From DASZHC01 sp035938215 (GTDB lineage: Bacteria; Verrucomicrobiota; Verrucomicrobiia; Chthoniobacterales; JAFAMB01): a DNA stretch of 18,175 nucleotides. Both the position numbers and the translations under genes were made by a program. The stretch's first letter is position 1, and every line of letters begins with the position of its first letter. The notes under the pieces are model-generated. The model was given only the letters and a program-made list of their open reading frames with translations, made no database searches and was not told the DNA's origin. Below, in pieces: positions 1-6,633 of this stretch. The stretch lies in NCBI GenBank assembly GCA_035938215.1, contig DASZHC010000056.1:1-18175 (forward strand), read 5' to 3'.

Positions 1-36
1 AACCCTGCCTTTATTCTCAAAGACGCTTACCAATGA
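1..36 (+). CDS. C-terminal tail of an off-window gene (partial)
   Basis: Frame 1 is open from the window edge and encodes NPAFILKDAYQ before a TGA at 34-36. Only 11 residues are visible, so no function can be given. It is called because its TGA overlaps the ATG at 33 of the ankyrin ORF in an ATGA arrangement, the usual signature of two translationally coupled genes. It could equally be chance open sequence at the edge. Confidence 0.35.
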   Translation, partial: NPAFILKDAYQ

Positions 37-233
37 TACATGCTAAAGACGACGGGAATACGCTCCTCCACTTCGCCTCCCGCGTTGGAAACATGTTGTT
101 GATTAGAAGGCTGTTGCAGCAGGGTGAGGACATAAATGCCAGGAACAGAGCAGGACAAACAGCATTGGACATCGCTGAGCAATATCAGAAGAGCGAGGTC
201 GTCATGGAGCTGTCGCGGCGCGGCGCACAGTGA
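33..233 (+). CDS. Small ankyrin-repeat protein
   Basis: This 66-residue protein is almost entirely ankyrin repeat. Residues 6-35 match one repeat (DDGNTLLHFAS, then RRLLQQGEDINARN). Residues 39-66 match a second, capping-like repeat (AGQTALDIAEQY and ending in LSRRGAQ). Ankyrin repeats bind proteins and have no catalytic role. The frame stays open upstream to the window edge, but ATG at 33 is favoured because it overlaps the TGA of the preceding frame. No separate ribosome binding site is visible, consistent with coupling to the upstream gene. Two repeats are few for a stable fold, so the protein may be a fragment or may work with its upstream neighbour. Its last 49 bases overlap a minus-strand ORF. 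Confidence 0.6.
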   Translation: MIHAKDDGNTLLHFASRVGNMLLIRRLLQQGEDINARNRAGQTALDIAEQYQKSEVVMELSRRGAQ

Positions 234-469
234 TAAGCTATTCCAATCACCGACTCATGCAGCGGTCGTCGCGATTCCGAATACGCAACCACGATTTGGC
301 GTGCGGACCATAATTGAATTAGCCAGACCAAGAGGCCGAACACAGATATTTCGATTGCGAGCGCGGCAATGAGTGCGCGAGTCGCCAGAGCAAGGTCGGC
401 ATACGGTTCCGGAGATCGGGCGTCTTTTGAGAGGATCAGGGAAAGTTCAAAAAGGATGAACTCCAGCAT
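185..469 (-). CDS. Putative small single-span membrane protein
   Basis: I do not recognise a family. From ATG at 469 it encodes 94 residues with one clear hydrophobic segment at about residues 31-53 (ALIAALAIEISVFGLLVWLI), between a charged N-terminal part and a basic C-terminal tail. A longer start at ATG 520 adds 17 residues. The start at 469 lies inside the last codons of the HExxH gene (stop at 447-449), so the two minus-strand ORFs overlap by about 20 bases and could be cotranslated. No strong ribosome binding site is seen. Against it, its 3' end overlaps the ankyrin ORF on the other strand. Possible roles include an accessory or immunity partner of the HExxH protein, which is speculation from position alone. 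Confidence 0.42.
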   Translation of the reverse strand: MLEFILFELSLILSKDARSPEPYADLALATRALIAALAIEISVFGLLVWLIQLWSARQIVVAYSESRRPLHESVIGIAYHCAPRRDSSMTTSLF

Positions 470-998
470 CCCGGCATGCTTTAATAGCCTTGGCCTCCGC
501 CTCTTGTTCGAAAGGGGCATTCAGGTATCCGTGTGCGGCGATTTGTTGGATGTATTCTTGAAGAAATCTTTCTCTTCCCAGTCGCTCGTACTGCGCTACG
601 TGAACGGATTCGTGTGCCAGCAGCCGTAGATTTTTTGCGCAGTCCAGGCGCACAATGACGCCGTACCCCGCTGTCAGACCCCCGGTGTCGGCATTGAGCA
701 GGCCAACTTGTCGCGCTAACTGCTTAACCCGTGGATGCGCTGGAAGAGGGATCCTGGGAACCGAAAGTACACGGACTTCTTCAGGATGAGCTACTCCAAC
801 ATTCTGCGCCAGATTTAACTCGATCGGGGTCAATGCCCTGCCTGACTCCTGCGCTTGCTTCTCTAAATAAGAAATCCAGTCCACAACATGCGGAAAGAGT
901 GCAGGCAATTCGTTAAGGGGAAGGAAAGACATGACGCCGACCATATCAGCTCGGGCGCCACTAAAGCGAACGCAGCGAGATGGCAACTGTGAGACCAT
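447..998 (-). CDS. HExxH-motif putative metallopeptidase
   Basis: The protein has up to 183 residues. The core is LLAHESVHVAQYERLG, which contains HExxH (HESVH). It is followed about 30 residues later by APFEQEAEAKA, whose acidic residues could supply the third zinc ligand. This recalls zinc-peptidase-like domains of the DUF4157 type and related bacterial proteins with HELxHVxQY. The first half (PIELNLAQNVGVAHPEEVRVL and the GYGVIV strand) fits a domain that precedes the motif in such proteins. There is no signal peptide or membrane segment. The start is uncertain: ATG codons occur at 998, 944 and 932, none with a good ribosome binding site, and the conserved-looking part begins near 932. Proteolytic activity is inferred from the motif, and the substrate is unknown. 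Its location beside an integrase suggests cargo of an integrated element. Confidence 0.68.
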   Translation of the reverse strand: MVSQLPSRCVRFSGARADMVGVMSFLPLNELPALFPHVVDWISYLEKQAQESGRALTPIELNLAQNVGVAHPEEVRVLSVPRIPLPAHPRVKQLARQVGLLNADTGGLTAGYGVIVRLDCAKNLRLLAHESVHVAQYERLGRERFLQEYIQQIAAHGYLNAPFEQEAEAKAIKACRDAGVHPF

Positions 999-1200
999 TC
1001 AGCACTCGGGCTTCAGGTGCGGGATGCTGGATCGAAAACTAACGGAATGCGAACCATGTTAAAGATCGATTGCGCCCGCGAGGAATTTGAATATCAACGC
1101 GAACGCGAAACGGGGCGAACGGACGAGCGGATTGTTCTGTCTTCTTCGGCGGTCGGTGAGAAGCTGTGGACAGATATATCGCAGAAGAGAAAGAGGAACG
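999..1200. other. Spacer between integrase and HExxH gene
   Basis: This 202-base stretch should hold the promoter of the minus-strand HExxH gene. I could not pick a convincing -35/-10 pair. A plus-strand ORF beginning near 1017 runs through it into the 3' end of the integrase. It has no recognisable domain and no ribosome binding site, so it is not called. Confidence 0.4.
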
Positions 1201-2331
1201 TTAAAGGCGTATGGACCAATACTCCGCTGCCGACTCCTTCTCTACGACTTCCCAGTAGTGATCCCGTAACATTCGTTCCGAGTGATCGGCTTGCAGTGCA
1301 GTCCAGGTCAACCCCTTGAGAGCGACGGCGTAAGAACAAAACGAATGTCTCAAGACATTTTGCGGCCACGGGATGATATTCGCTTTATCCGCAGCCTCGT
1401 TCATAATGATTTGCAAGCCCGGTTTGGGTGGGAGAACCGCTCCTTCCGGTCTCGCATACGACTTCAAGATCTTGAAAAGATTGTCGGCAATCTCAATTAG
1501 CTTCCGCTTCCCGTTCTTCGATTTCGAGAAAGGTAAATCAATCAACTTTCGTTCCAGTTTGATTTCGCTCCAATCGAGTTGTTCTACCTCCGCCCTTCGC
1601 AGCCCCGTGAAGGCGCAAATCGCAAAGAAAGGAACGAACTCCGGCCGTAGATCGTTAAGAAAACGGTGAAGCTGTTCCGGGGTGAGAACGGAAACTCGAC
1701 GACCACGTTTTCCGGGGTCATTAAAGGGCTCTACGCCGTCCAAAGGGTTCTTCGGGATTAAGCCCCAGCCTTTGGCGATATTGAAGATGTTTTGCACGTA
1801 GCCGAGGTGGCGGTTTCGCGTTTTGATCGCCAAGTCCATTTCCGCGAGCCATATCTTTATCTCCGCAGCCGAAAGGATGGCGACATTTGCGGAACCGAAA
1901 CGGCTCTCGAATTTGCGAAGCGTTTCCCTCATAGATTCCGCGTGTCGGGCGGAGGCTTCTCCAGCTTGTACTCTGCGCTCGAATTCCACTTTCACGCGTT
2001 CGCATAATTTGGAACCCAAAATCGAAGCCGAAAGAACTTTTAAATGGCCAACGTAAAATGCTACCGCGTCTCGTAAATTTTTACCGTACGGCCTCAAGAG
2101 GGTAGCTGCTTCCGTTGCGGCGGAAAGTAAATCGTGGTCCAGGGTGACAGCGGTTTCGCCAAGTTTGCGCATCTTGAGATTGCGCTCGGTTGCTTCCGCC
2201 TCGGCTTGTTCCTTAGTAGCGAACCATGCCCGTATGCGTTTACCCGCAGGACGACCGATGATGTACCACTTATGGTTGCCGTTCGCAGTAGCGGATTTGT
2301 AGGCCCTAAATTCCGGCTGCTTTTTTCTCAT
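1201..2331 (-). CDS. Tyrosine recombinase / tRNA-site integrase
   Basis: This 376-residue protein has the phage-integrase layout. An N-terminal arm-binding-like region (about 1-60) contains the conserved NGNHKWYIIGRPAGKR stretch. A core-binding SAM-like domain (about 85-190) and a C-terminal catalytic domain (about 215-376) follow. Catalytic residues visible are Arg245 in TGLRRAEV, a lysine near KNGKRK (272-277), Arg328-His329 in VLRHSF, His350 in ADHSERM and the nucleophile Tyr359 in DHYWEVV. The usual first His of HxxR is Asn325, a substitution I recall from some integrases of this style. It starts at ATG 2331 with AAAGG three bases upstream. It lies just downstream of tRNA-Glu on the same strand, so it probably mediates integration at that tRNA's 3' end. 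No frameshift is present and it may be active. Confidence 0.93.
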   Translation of the reverse strand: MRKKQPEFRAYKSATANGNHKWYIIGRPAGKRIRAWFATKEQAEAEATERNLKMRKLGETAVTLDHDLLSAATEAATLLRPYGKNLRDAVAFYVGHLKVLSASILGSKLCERVKVEFERRVQAGEASARHAESMRETLRKFESRFGSANVAILSAAEIKIWLAEMDLAIKTRNRHLGYVQNIFNIAKGWGLIPKNPLDGVEPFNDPGKRGRRVSVLTPEQLHRFLNDLRPEFVPFFAICAFTGLRRAEVEQLDWSEIKLERKLIDLPFSKSKNGKRKLIEIADNLFKILKSYARPEGAVLPPKPGLQIIMNEAADKANIIPWPQNVLRHSFCSYAVALKGLTWTALQADHSERMLRDHYWEVVEKESAAEYWSIRL

Positions 2332-2343
2332 TACCTTTATCTA

Positions 2344-2395
2344 ACGGTCGATAAGGGTCGATTTCAAGGTCGTTTTAGGGTCGCTTTTGGACCGC
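2344..2395. repeat. Phased GGTCG direct repeats upstream of the integrase
   Basis: Four GGTCG units begin at 2346, 2356, 2368 and 2379, spaced 10, 12 and 11 bases apart, and an inverted GGACC unit follows at 2389. Spacing near one helical turn puts them on the same face of the DNA. Lying between the integrase start and the tRNA 3' end, they could be integrase arm-type sites, excisionase sites or an operator of the integrase promoter. The role is inferred from position. Confidence 0.5.
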
Positions 2396-2464
2396 CTAGG
2401 ACCTTGAAAAACCTCGCAGGATCGCTTTTCTTCCAGGAGATCCTCTCGTACCTAGGAGAAGAGC

Positions 2465-2475
2465 AGCGACCCTAA
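2465..2475. repeat. Putative attachment core / inverted repeat arm at tRNA-Glu 3' end
   Basis: On the minus strand this reads TTAGGGTCGCT and covers the tRNA acceptor 3' strand plus the following bases. The same 11-mer occurs on the plus strand at 2375-2385, giving an inverted pair about 80 bases apart that includes one of the GGTCG units. In tRNA-targeting integrases the crossover core commonly lies in the tRNA 3' half, so an attL-type site here is plausible. The matching far end is not in this window. Confidence 0.4.
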
Positions 2476-2539
2476 CGGGATTCGAACCCGTGTTACTCCC
2501 GTGAAAGGGGAGTGTCCTGGGCCACTGGACGATAGGGTC
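2467..2539 (-). tRNA. tRNA-Glu (anticodon UUC)
   Basis: The minus strand folds as a complete 73-base cloverleaf. The acceptor stem pairs GACCCTA with TAGGGTC, and the discriminator is G. The D stem is GTCC/GGAC, the anticodon stem is CTCCC/GGGAG with loop CTTTCAC giving TTC, and the T stem is ACGGG/CCCGT around TTCGAAT. CCA is not encoded. The anticodon reads GAA and GAG glutamate codons. The integrase lies directly 3' of it, so the 3' half is the likely integration target, and the gene is intact. Confidence 0.96.
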
Positions 2540-2659
2540 GTTCGAGAGAGCGGAATATGGCAGGAAGGAGGGCGCGCGCAAGGGAAAAAAGGCGGACGGC
2601 CGGTCCGGTTTTCAACCTTTTCAAGAAGATTTCCAAAACGGTTTGTCGATTCTGTTTAC

Positions 2660-2696
2660 TTTAAAAACAAGCTCTGTAGCCGCTCAGGAAGCGGCT
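2660..2696 (-). terminator. Possible terminator hairpin for the waaA operon
   Basis: AGCCGCT and AGCGGCT form a perfect 7-bp stem with a 5-base loop at 2678-2696. On the minus strand the stem is followed after about 12 bases by a run of T. It lies downstream of the minus-strand waaA operon and upstream of tRNA-Glu. The gap between stem and T run is long for a classical intrinsic terminator. Confidence 0.3.
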
Positions 2697-2787
2697 CGGA
2701 AGAAAATGGGACTTAAATAAGACAGAATAGAGTGAATTCTTTGTTCCTCGATTTCGCGTTCTAAAGCGATGGTTGGCAGGCTAGCGA

Positions 2788-2890
2788 GGTAGGGCCGGAT
2801 CTCCGAGCCGGTCGTTATAACAAAACAGAACTCGCAAAACTAGGGTGCTATTCTCGGCGGGCAGCTCGGAGATCTGCCCCTACCGCTACC
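2788..2890. repeat. Inverted-repeat (REP/MITE-like) element, copy 1
   Basis: The left arm (2788-2811, TAGGGCCGGATCTCCGAGCC core) and right arm (2861-2887, GCTCGGAGATCTGCCCCTA core) are near-perfect reverse complements, separated by about 50 bases. The same arm recurs at 6408-6430 with a diverged right arm at 6471-6508. This points to a dispersed palindromic element without coding capacity. In RNA it would fold into a long hairpin beyond the waaA stop. Confidence 0.65.
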
Positions 2891-2967
2891 GTGGGTTACT
2901 GAATCGCGCGCATCTATTCCAAGTTCCTTGCACAAGTTACAGAGCGACAGGTCTTTGTGAGCGCTGG

Positions 2968-4269
2968 CTAGTCTGGACCGCGCCTGGCCAGAATTTCAGA
3001 CGCTGTGCGCCGGATCGAGCCCTTGTGAAATGCTAGAGCCTTCCCCGCGCGTTCAACGAGCGCCATGCCGCGTGCGGGATTTCGAAGAATATCAGCAATC
3101 GCCGGTTCCAGCTGCTCCGCTGTTTCGAGCTGGATAATTCCGCCACCCCTACGCAATTCGTTTATCAGGAATTGAAAGTTCTCCATGTGCGGGCCGACAA
3201 TAACCGGTTTGTTTGCAAGTAACGGTTCAACCGGGTTCTGTCCGCCGATCCCGCAAAAGCTCTTCCCCACAACCACCGCCGTTGCGGTCTGATACCAGTC
3301 TCGCAGTTCTCCCGTTGAATTCACGAGAAGCACGGAGGTGCTCTTTTCAAACCGAGGGTCGGAACGCAGCGCGAACGGAATAGTCTTTTTATCCAGAAGC
3401 TTAGCGATTTCCGGTGATCGCTCGGCATGTCGGGGAACGAGGACGAGAAAAAGATCGGCAAATTCCTGCTTCAACGACTTGAAGCAGGAAAGCAAAAGCT
3501 CTTCCTCTCCCGGATGCAGGCTGCCGCCCAAGAGAACGGGTCGATGGGGTGCGACGCCTCGTTCCTGAAGCCATTGGACAAATCGCGGGCTGGTTTCGGA
3601 GACGAAATCTTCGGTATCATATTTCATGCTGCCTGTGATGGTGATGCGATCCGCCGACACACCGGCTTGAGCCCAGCGTTGCGCGTCGACTTCGTCCTGT
3701 GCAAACAGCGCGGCGAGATGGCGCCACAGAAGAGGCTCGGTCAACTTGCGCAACTGGCGGTAGCGTTTTTCGGATCGCTGTGAGAGACGCGCGTTTGCGA
3801 GAAAAACCGGTGTTCTGGAAGCTTTGGCGACCGCAAGAAAAGAGGGCCATAAATCGGAGTCAATGAGAATCGCTTCGCGTGGACGGATTTTGTCCCAGCA
3901 GCTCTTTACAATCGGGAAAAAATCGATCGGACTATAAACGACTTCAATCCAGTTATGTTTTTCCGCCTGCTGCAACGCGAGCGCATAACCGGTGGAGGTC
4001 GTGGTCGATATGATTGCATCCAACGCGGGATCCCGTGTTTTCAGTTCTTGCAGCAAGCGCACGGCCATGCCGACTTCTCCTACGCTCACAGCGCGGATCC
4101 AGGTCCATTTCCCTTTCGCAAGGTGATCTTTCAAACGCTTGGAATACAAGCCGAATCGTTGCCCGAAATTGCGGGCGTAATTGCCACGTTTAAGCATTCG
4201 GCGCAGATAAAACGGGAAAGTCGCCAGAAGCGCGAACGGGAACAGGAGATTGTAGAGAACCAGAAGCAT
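2968..4269 (-). CDS. waaA: 3-deoxy-D-manno-octulosonic acid (Kdo) transferase
   Basis: WaaA transfers Kdo from CMP-Kdo to lipid A precursor at the inner membrane, the first step of LPS core assembly. The 433-residue product has an N-terminal membrane anchor (about 1-23, LLVLYNLLFPFALLATFPF). It has the VSVGEV motif with the putative catalytic base Glu65, then TGSMKYD, GGSLHPGEEE, LVPRHAER and the C-terminal GGQNPVEPLLANKPVIVGPHMENF segment typical of the family. Length matches the usual 420-430 residues. An upstream in-frame ATG (4341) exists, but ATG 4269 is preferred: it puts the membrane anchor at the N-terminus and shares its A with the rsmD stop (TGATG), indicating coupled translation. 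It is the last gene of the AsmA-like / rsmD / waaA operon. Confidence 0.95.
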   Translation of the reverse strand: MLLVLYNLLFPFALLATFPFYLRRMLKRGNYARNFGQRFGLYSKRLKDHLAKGKWTWIRAVSVGEVGMAVRLLQELKTRDPALDAIISTTTSTGYALALQQAEKHNWIEVVYSPIDFFPIVKSCWDKIRPREAILIDSDLWPSFLAVAKASRTPVFLANARLSQRSEKRYRQLRKLTEPLLWRHLAALFAQDEVDAQRWAQAGVSADRITITGSMKYDTEDFVSETSPRFVQWLQERGVAPHRPVLLGGSLHPGEEELLLSCFKSLKQEFADLFLVLVPRHAERSPEIAKLLDKKTIPFALRSDPRFEKSTSVLLVNSTGELRDWYQTATAVVVGKSFCGIGGQNPVEPLLANKPVIVGPHMENFQFLINELRRGGGIIQLETAEQLEPAIADILRNPARGMALVERAGKALAFHKGSIRRTASEILARRGPD

Positions 4270-4817
4270 CAAGACCTTAGGACACAGAACATCACTTCGG
4301 TTTTCCCAAATTTCTTTGAACGCGCAACCTCCCAGATGCATGAGGCCGTCTCGTCCGTTACGGGGGAACGTTCCAGGATCAGAATCCCTCCGGGATCGAT
4401 CGCCGTACTCAATGCTTTAAACTGGAGAATCTCGAGGGCGTAATTCCGATCGCCTGAATACCTGGAATAGGGCGGATCTGCAAAAATCAGACGAAACGGT
4501 TGATCAACCTTTTGGATGTATTTGAAAACGTCTTCTCTGATCACTCTTCCATCTAGCCGTGTTCTTTGGAGATTGAATCGGATCGCTTCGATCGATTTCG
4601 GATGTTTATCGACGAACACTGCTTCGGTGGCGCCTCTGCTTAAAGCTTCTATCCCATACGCGCCGCTCCCGGCAAAAAGATCGAGCACACGAGCGCCGAT
4701 GACCATATCGCCCAGGGAGGAGAAAATGGCTTCCCGAACCATGTCCATCGTTGGACGAACGCCGCGTGATGGTGTCCTAAGAGGTATGCCGCCGGCGGAT
4801 CCGGAAATAACTCTCAT
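4269..4817 (-). CDS. rsmD: 16S rRNA (guanine(966)-N2)-methyltransferase
   Basis: RsmD methylates G966 of 16S rRNA in the small subunit using S-adenosylmethionine. The 182-residue protein begins MRVISGSAGG, the usual start of this family, then RPTMDMVREAIFSSL. The Rossmann glycine loop DLFAGSG is at 46-52, an acidic residue follows strand 2 (VFVDKH, about 70), and the catalytic DPPY tetrad is at 114-117. ATG 4817 is chosen for this canonical N-terminus. A TTG at 4841 overlaps the stop of the AsmA-like gene (TTGA) and would add eight residues. The stop overlaps the waaA start by one base, so the three genes are probably one transcript. The function is housekeeping and unrelated to LPS. Confidence 0.95.
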   Translation of the reverse strand: MRVISGSAGGIPLRTPSRGVRPTMDMVREAIFSSLGDMVIGARVLDLFAGSGAYGIEALSRGATEAVFVDKHPKSIEAIRFNLQRTRLDGRVIREDVFKYIQKVDQPFRLIFADPPYSRYSGDRNYALEILQFKALSTAIDPGGILILERSPVTDETASCIWEVARSKKFGKTEVMFCVLRS

Positions 4818-4837
4818 GGTTGTCGGCAATCGAAAAT

Positions 4838-6295
4838 TCAACCGTCGGAAGGCGAGCCGATTTGTTCCGGCTCGGAGGGGACACGTTCGCGGCGTTTATC
4901 TTTCCGATCGCTTCGCAAGAGCTTTTTCAAGAATTTCTCTTTGTCGCCGATAATCCTGTCGAAGAGATCGGTTTGGGGTCTCATCAGGGAGCCGGTAACG
5001 CGAAAATCCAGATAGCGGCTCCGGCCATCCTTTGCGGTAACGAAGTTTTCCTCCAATTCGTTCGGAATTTTCTGACTCAGAAACTGGCTTACTGTGAGCC
5101 GGCCATTCAGAGCCAGTTTCTCTGCCGATTGAACAGTTCCCCAAAGGTGAACCTGGCAGTTCTTTGAAATCAGGTTGAGCGAATCGACTTTAATGTCTTG
5201 TCCGACAACACTGAACTTTGAAAGGGCCTCCTGAAGGTCGAGTCGCTGCAATTCGTCGATTTGGGTCCATCGGCCAAGCTCTTTCAAGACCGGATGTTGA
5301 TCGAGGTACCCGGTCTTCACTTCCAGAGACCCGCCGCCGGAAGCCCTTGAAGGCGTTTTCATCCACCCGGCTATCTCAAGATTGCCTTCGAGGATGCCAT
5401 GTGCCTGATCGAGGATCCCCCCGGCACGGCTCACAATTTCATTGAGATTGACTCCCGTGATCTGGAGCCGCATCTCGTAGGGCAGTTCCGGAGTCTTCAG
5501 GTCGGCAAGAAAATTTCCATGCATTTCTCCGCCGGATAACTGGGCAGAAATATCTTCAAAATACATTTTCCCGCCGGAGATTCTGACTGGAGACACGATG
5601 TCATCGATGTTGATTGAATCCGAGATTGTTGCGCTCGAAATTCGCATCTTTCCCAGGTACTCCCCCTTGCGGTATTGGACCGATCCTTCCACATTTCGCA
5701 TCGAAACAGCTGGGACGCCGTTCGATCCCATCAGATAGATAAGCCCTTGCTGGATCTTGAACCGCTGGATTTCTACCCAGAAATTTTGTGCAACAGTGCG
5801 GACTCTCGATGTTCTCTTCGCGGCTTGAGCCTCGCTGGGAACCGATTCGACAGATGGTGCAGGCGCCGCGGCCCCCTTTGCCCCTCGACTTTGCTCGGCA
5901 AGAGAAGCGGCGTCCTCAGACGCCTGATTCGCTTGCGGCCGTTCTCCGATCGGAATTCTGACCTCGGCACCGTCAAGAAAAATCCGACGGACAATCAGCT
6001 TGCGGCGGAAAAGCGGCATGTAATTGCACTGAATCCACAAATCGCGGGCCCGGACTATCGGATAGCTTAGCGACGGATCACGGACGGCCACGTCTTCAAA
6101 ATGGAATCCGGACCAAGGCGTAAACGTGATCCTGAATACCGTTACCGGATAGCCAAGATTCTCGCTGACAAGGTCGCGCAGAAGCACCTGCATTCCGGGC
6201 GATTGGATATACAGGTTGATCCCCAGCACCCCGAAGCCAACGAGACCAGCTACTGCAGCTACAACGATGAGCGCTGTCTGAACAAAACGTTTCAC
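4838..6295 (-). CDS. AsmA-like envelope protein
   Basis: Membrane-anchored periplasmic protein of the AsmA/YhdP type, a superfamily linked to outer-membrane biogenesis and lipid transport. From GTG 6295 the 485-residue product starts MKRFVQTALIVVAAVAGLVG, with one transmembrane segment at about 5-28. A conserved-looking region follows (YPVTVFRITFTPWSGFHFEDVAVRD, then a basic RRKLIVRRIFLDGAEV). An Ala/Ser-rich linker (about 117-160) precedes a long beta-rich stretch with repeated strand patterns, and the C-terminus is very basic. A TTG at 6334 would add 13 residues. Neither start has a clear ribosome binding site. It leads the operon with rsmD and waaA, and its pairing with waaA fits an envelope role. 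The precise function is not known. Confidence 0.8.
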   Translation of the reverse strand: MKRFVQTALIVVAAVAGLVGFGVLGINLYIQSPGMQVLLRDLVSENLGYPVTVFRITFTPWSGFHFEDVAVRDPSLSYPIVRARDLWIQCNYMPLFRRKLIVRRIFLDGAEVRIPIGERPQANQASEDAASLAEQSRGAKGAAAPAPSVESVPSEAQAAKRTSRVRTVAQNFWVEIQRFKIQQGLIYLMGSNGVPAVSMRNVEGSVQYRKGEYLGKMRISSATISDSINIDDIVSPVRISGGKMYFEDISAQLSGGEMHGNFLADLKTPELPYEMRLQITGVNLNEIVSRAGGILDQAHGILEGNLEIAGWMKTPSRASGGGSLEVKTGYLDQHPVLKELGRWTQIDELQRLDLQEALSKFSVVGQDIKVDSLNLISKNCQVHLWGTVQSAEKLALNGRLTVSQFLSQKIPNELEENFVTAKDGRSRYLDFRVTGSLMRPQTDLFDRIIGDKEKFLKKLLRSDRKDKRRERVPSEPEQIGSPSDG

Positions 6296-6633
6296 AAGGC
6301 TTAGGAAAGCGTTGACCTGATTGTTAAAGCCCAATCAACGAGTCGACAAGAACAAGCTCCGCGACCGATGAAGAAAAAAAGAGATCCCAAGAATGGGCCA
6401 CACCCATGGTAGGGGCGGATCTCCGAGCCGCCCGCGGGGTTGTCGTAGAGAATTGCGACGGCTCAGCAGGAGCGGCTCGACTGAGCTCGCCGAAGTCTTC
6501 GCCCTACCGCTGCCGGGCCGTCTCCCCGGTTGGGCGAGCTTCCCGGCGAGCCGCGTTTTGACCTGAAGACATCAACAGTATGATCATCCCGCTGAAATAA
6601 GGCGGCGACGAGACACACAAGCACGAGGACGAA
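6296..6633. promoter_or_regulatory. Divergent intergenic region (AsmA-like / glnE)
   Basis: This holds promoters for both divergent genes, but I cannot assign convincing boxes. Most of the middle is the second copy of the inverted-repeat element. A GAGGA ribosome binding site lies 5-6 bases before the glnE ATG at 6634. Confidence 0.45.
6406..6515. repeat. Inverted-repeat (REP/MITE-like) element, copy 2
   Basis: The left arm GGTAGGGGCGGATCTCCGAG (6408-6427) matches the arms of the element at 2788-2890. The right side (6471-6512) carries the reverse-oriented but diverged arm (AGCGGCTCGACTGAGCTCG, then TTCGCCCTACCG). The internal 40 bases are unrelated to copy 1. It sits in a promoter-bearing spacer, so it may affect glnE transcription or simply be tolerated there. 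Confidence 0.6.

Larger units (their letters stand above)
2540..2967. other. Non-coding spacer between waaA and tRNA-Glu
   Basis: No supported gene. The part next to the tRNA (2540-2600) should contain its promoter, though I cannot assign boxes with confidence. It also holds a perfect hairpin at 2678-2696 and an inverted-repeat element at 2788-2890, listed separately. Confidence 0.5.

Noticed and set aside
1017..1319. Plus-strand ORF of 100 codons between the HExxH gene and the integrase
   Set aside because: It starts at GTG without a ribosome binding site, its second half is antisense to the integrase C-terminus, and it has no recognisable domain.
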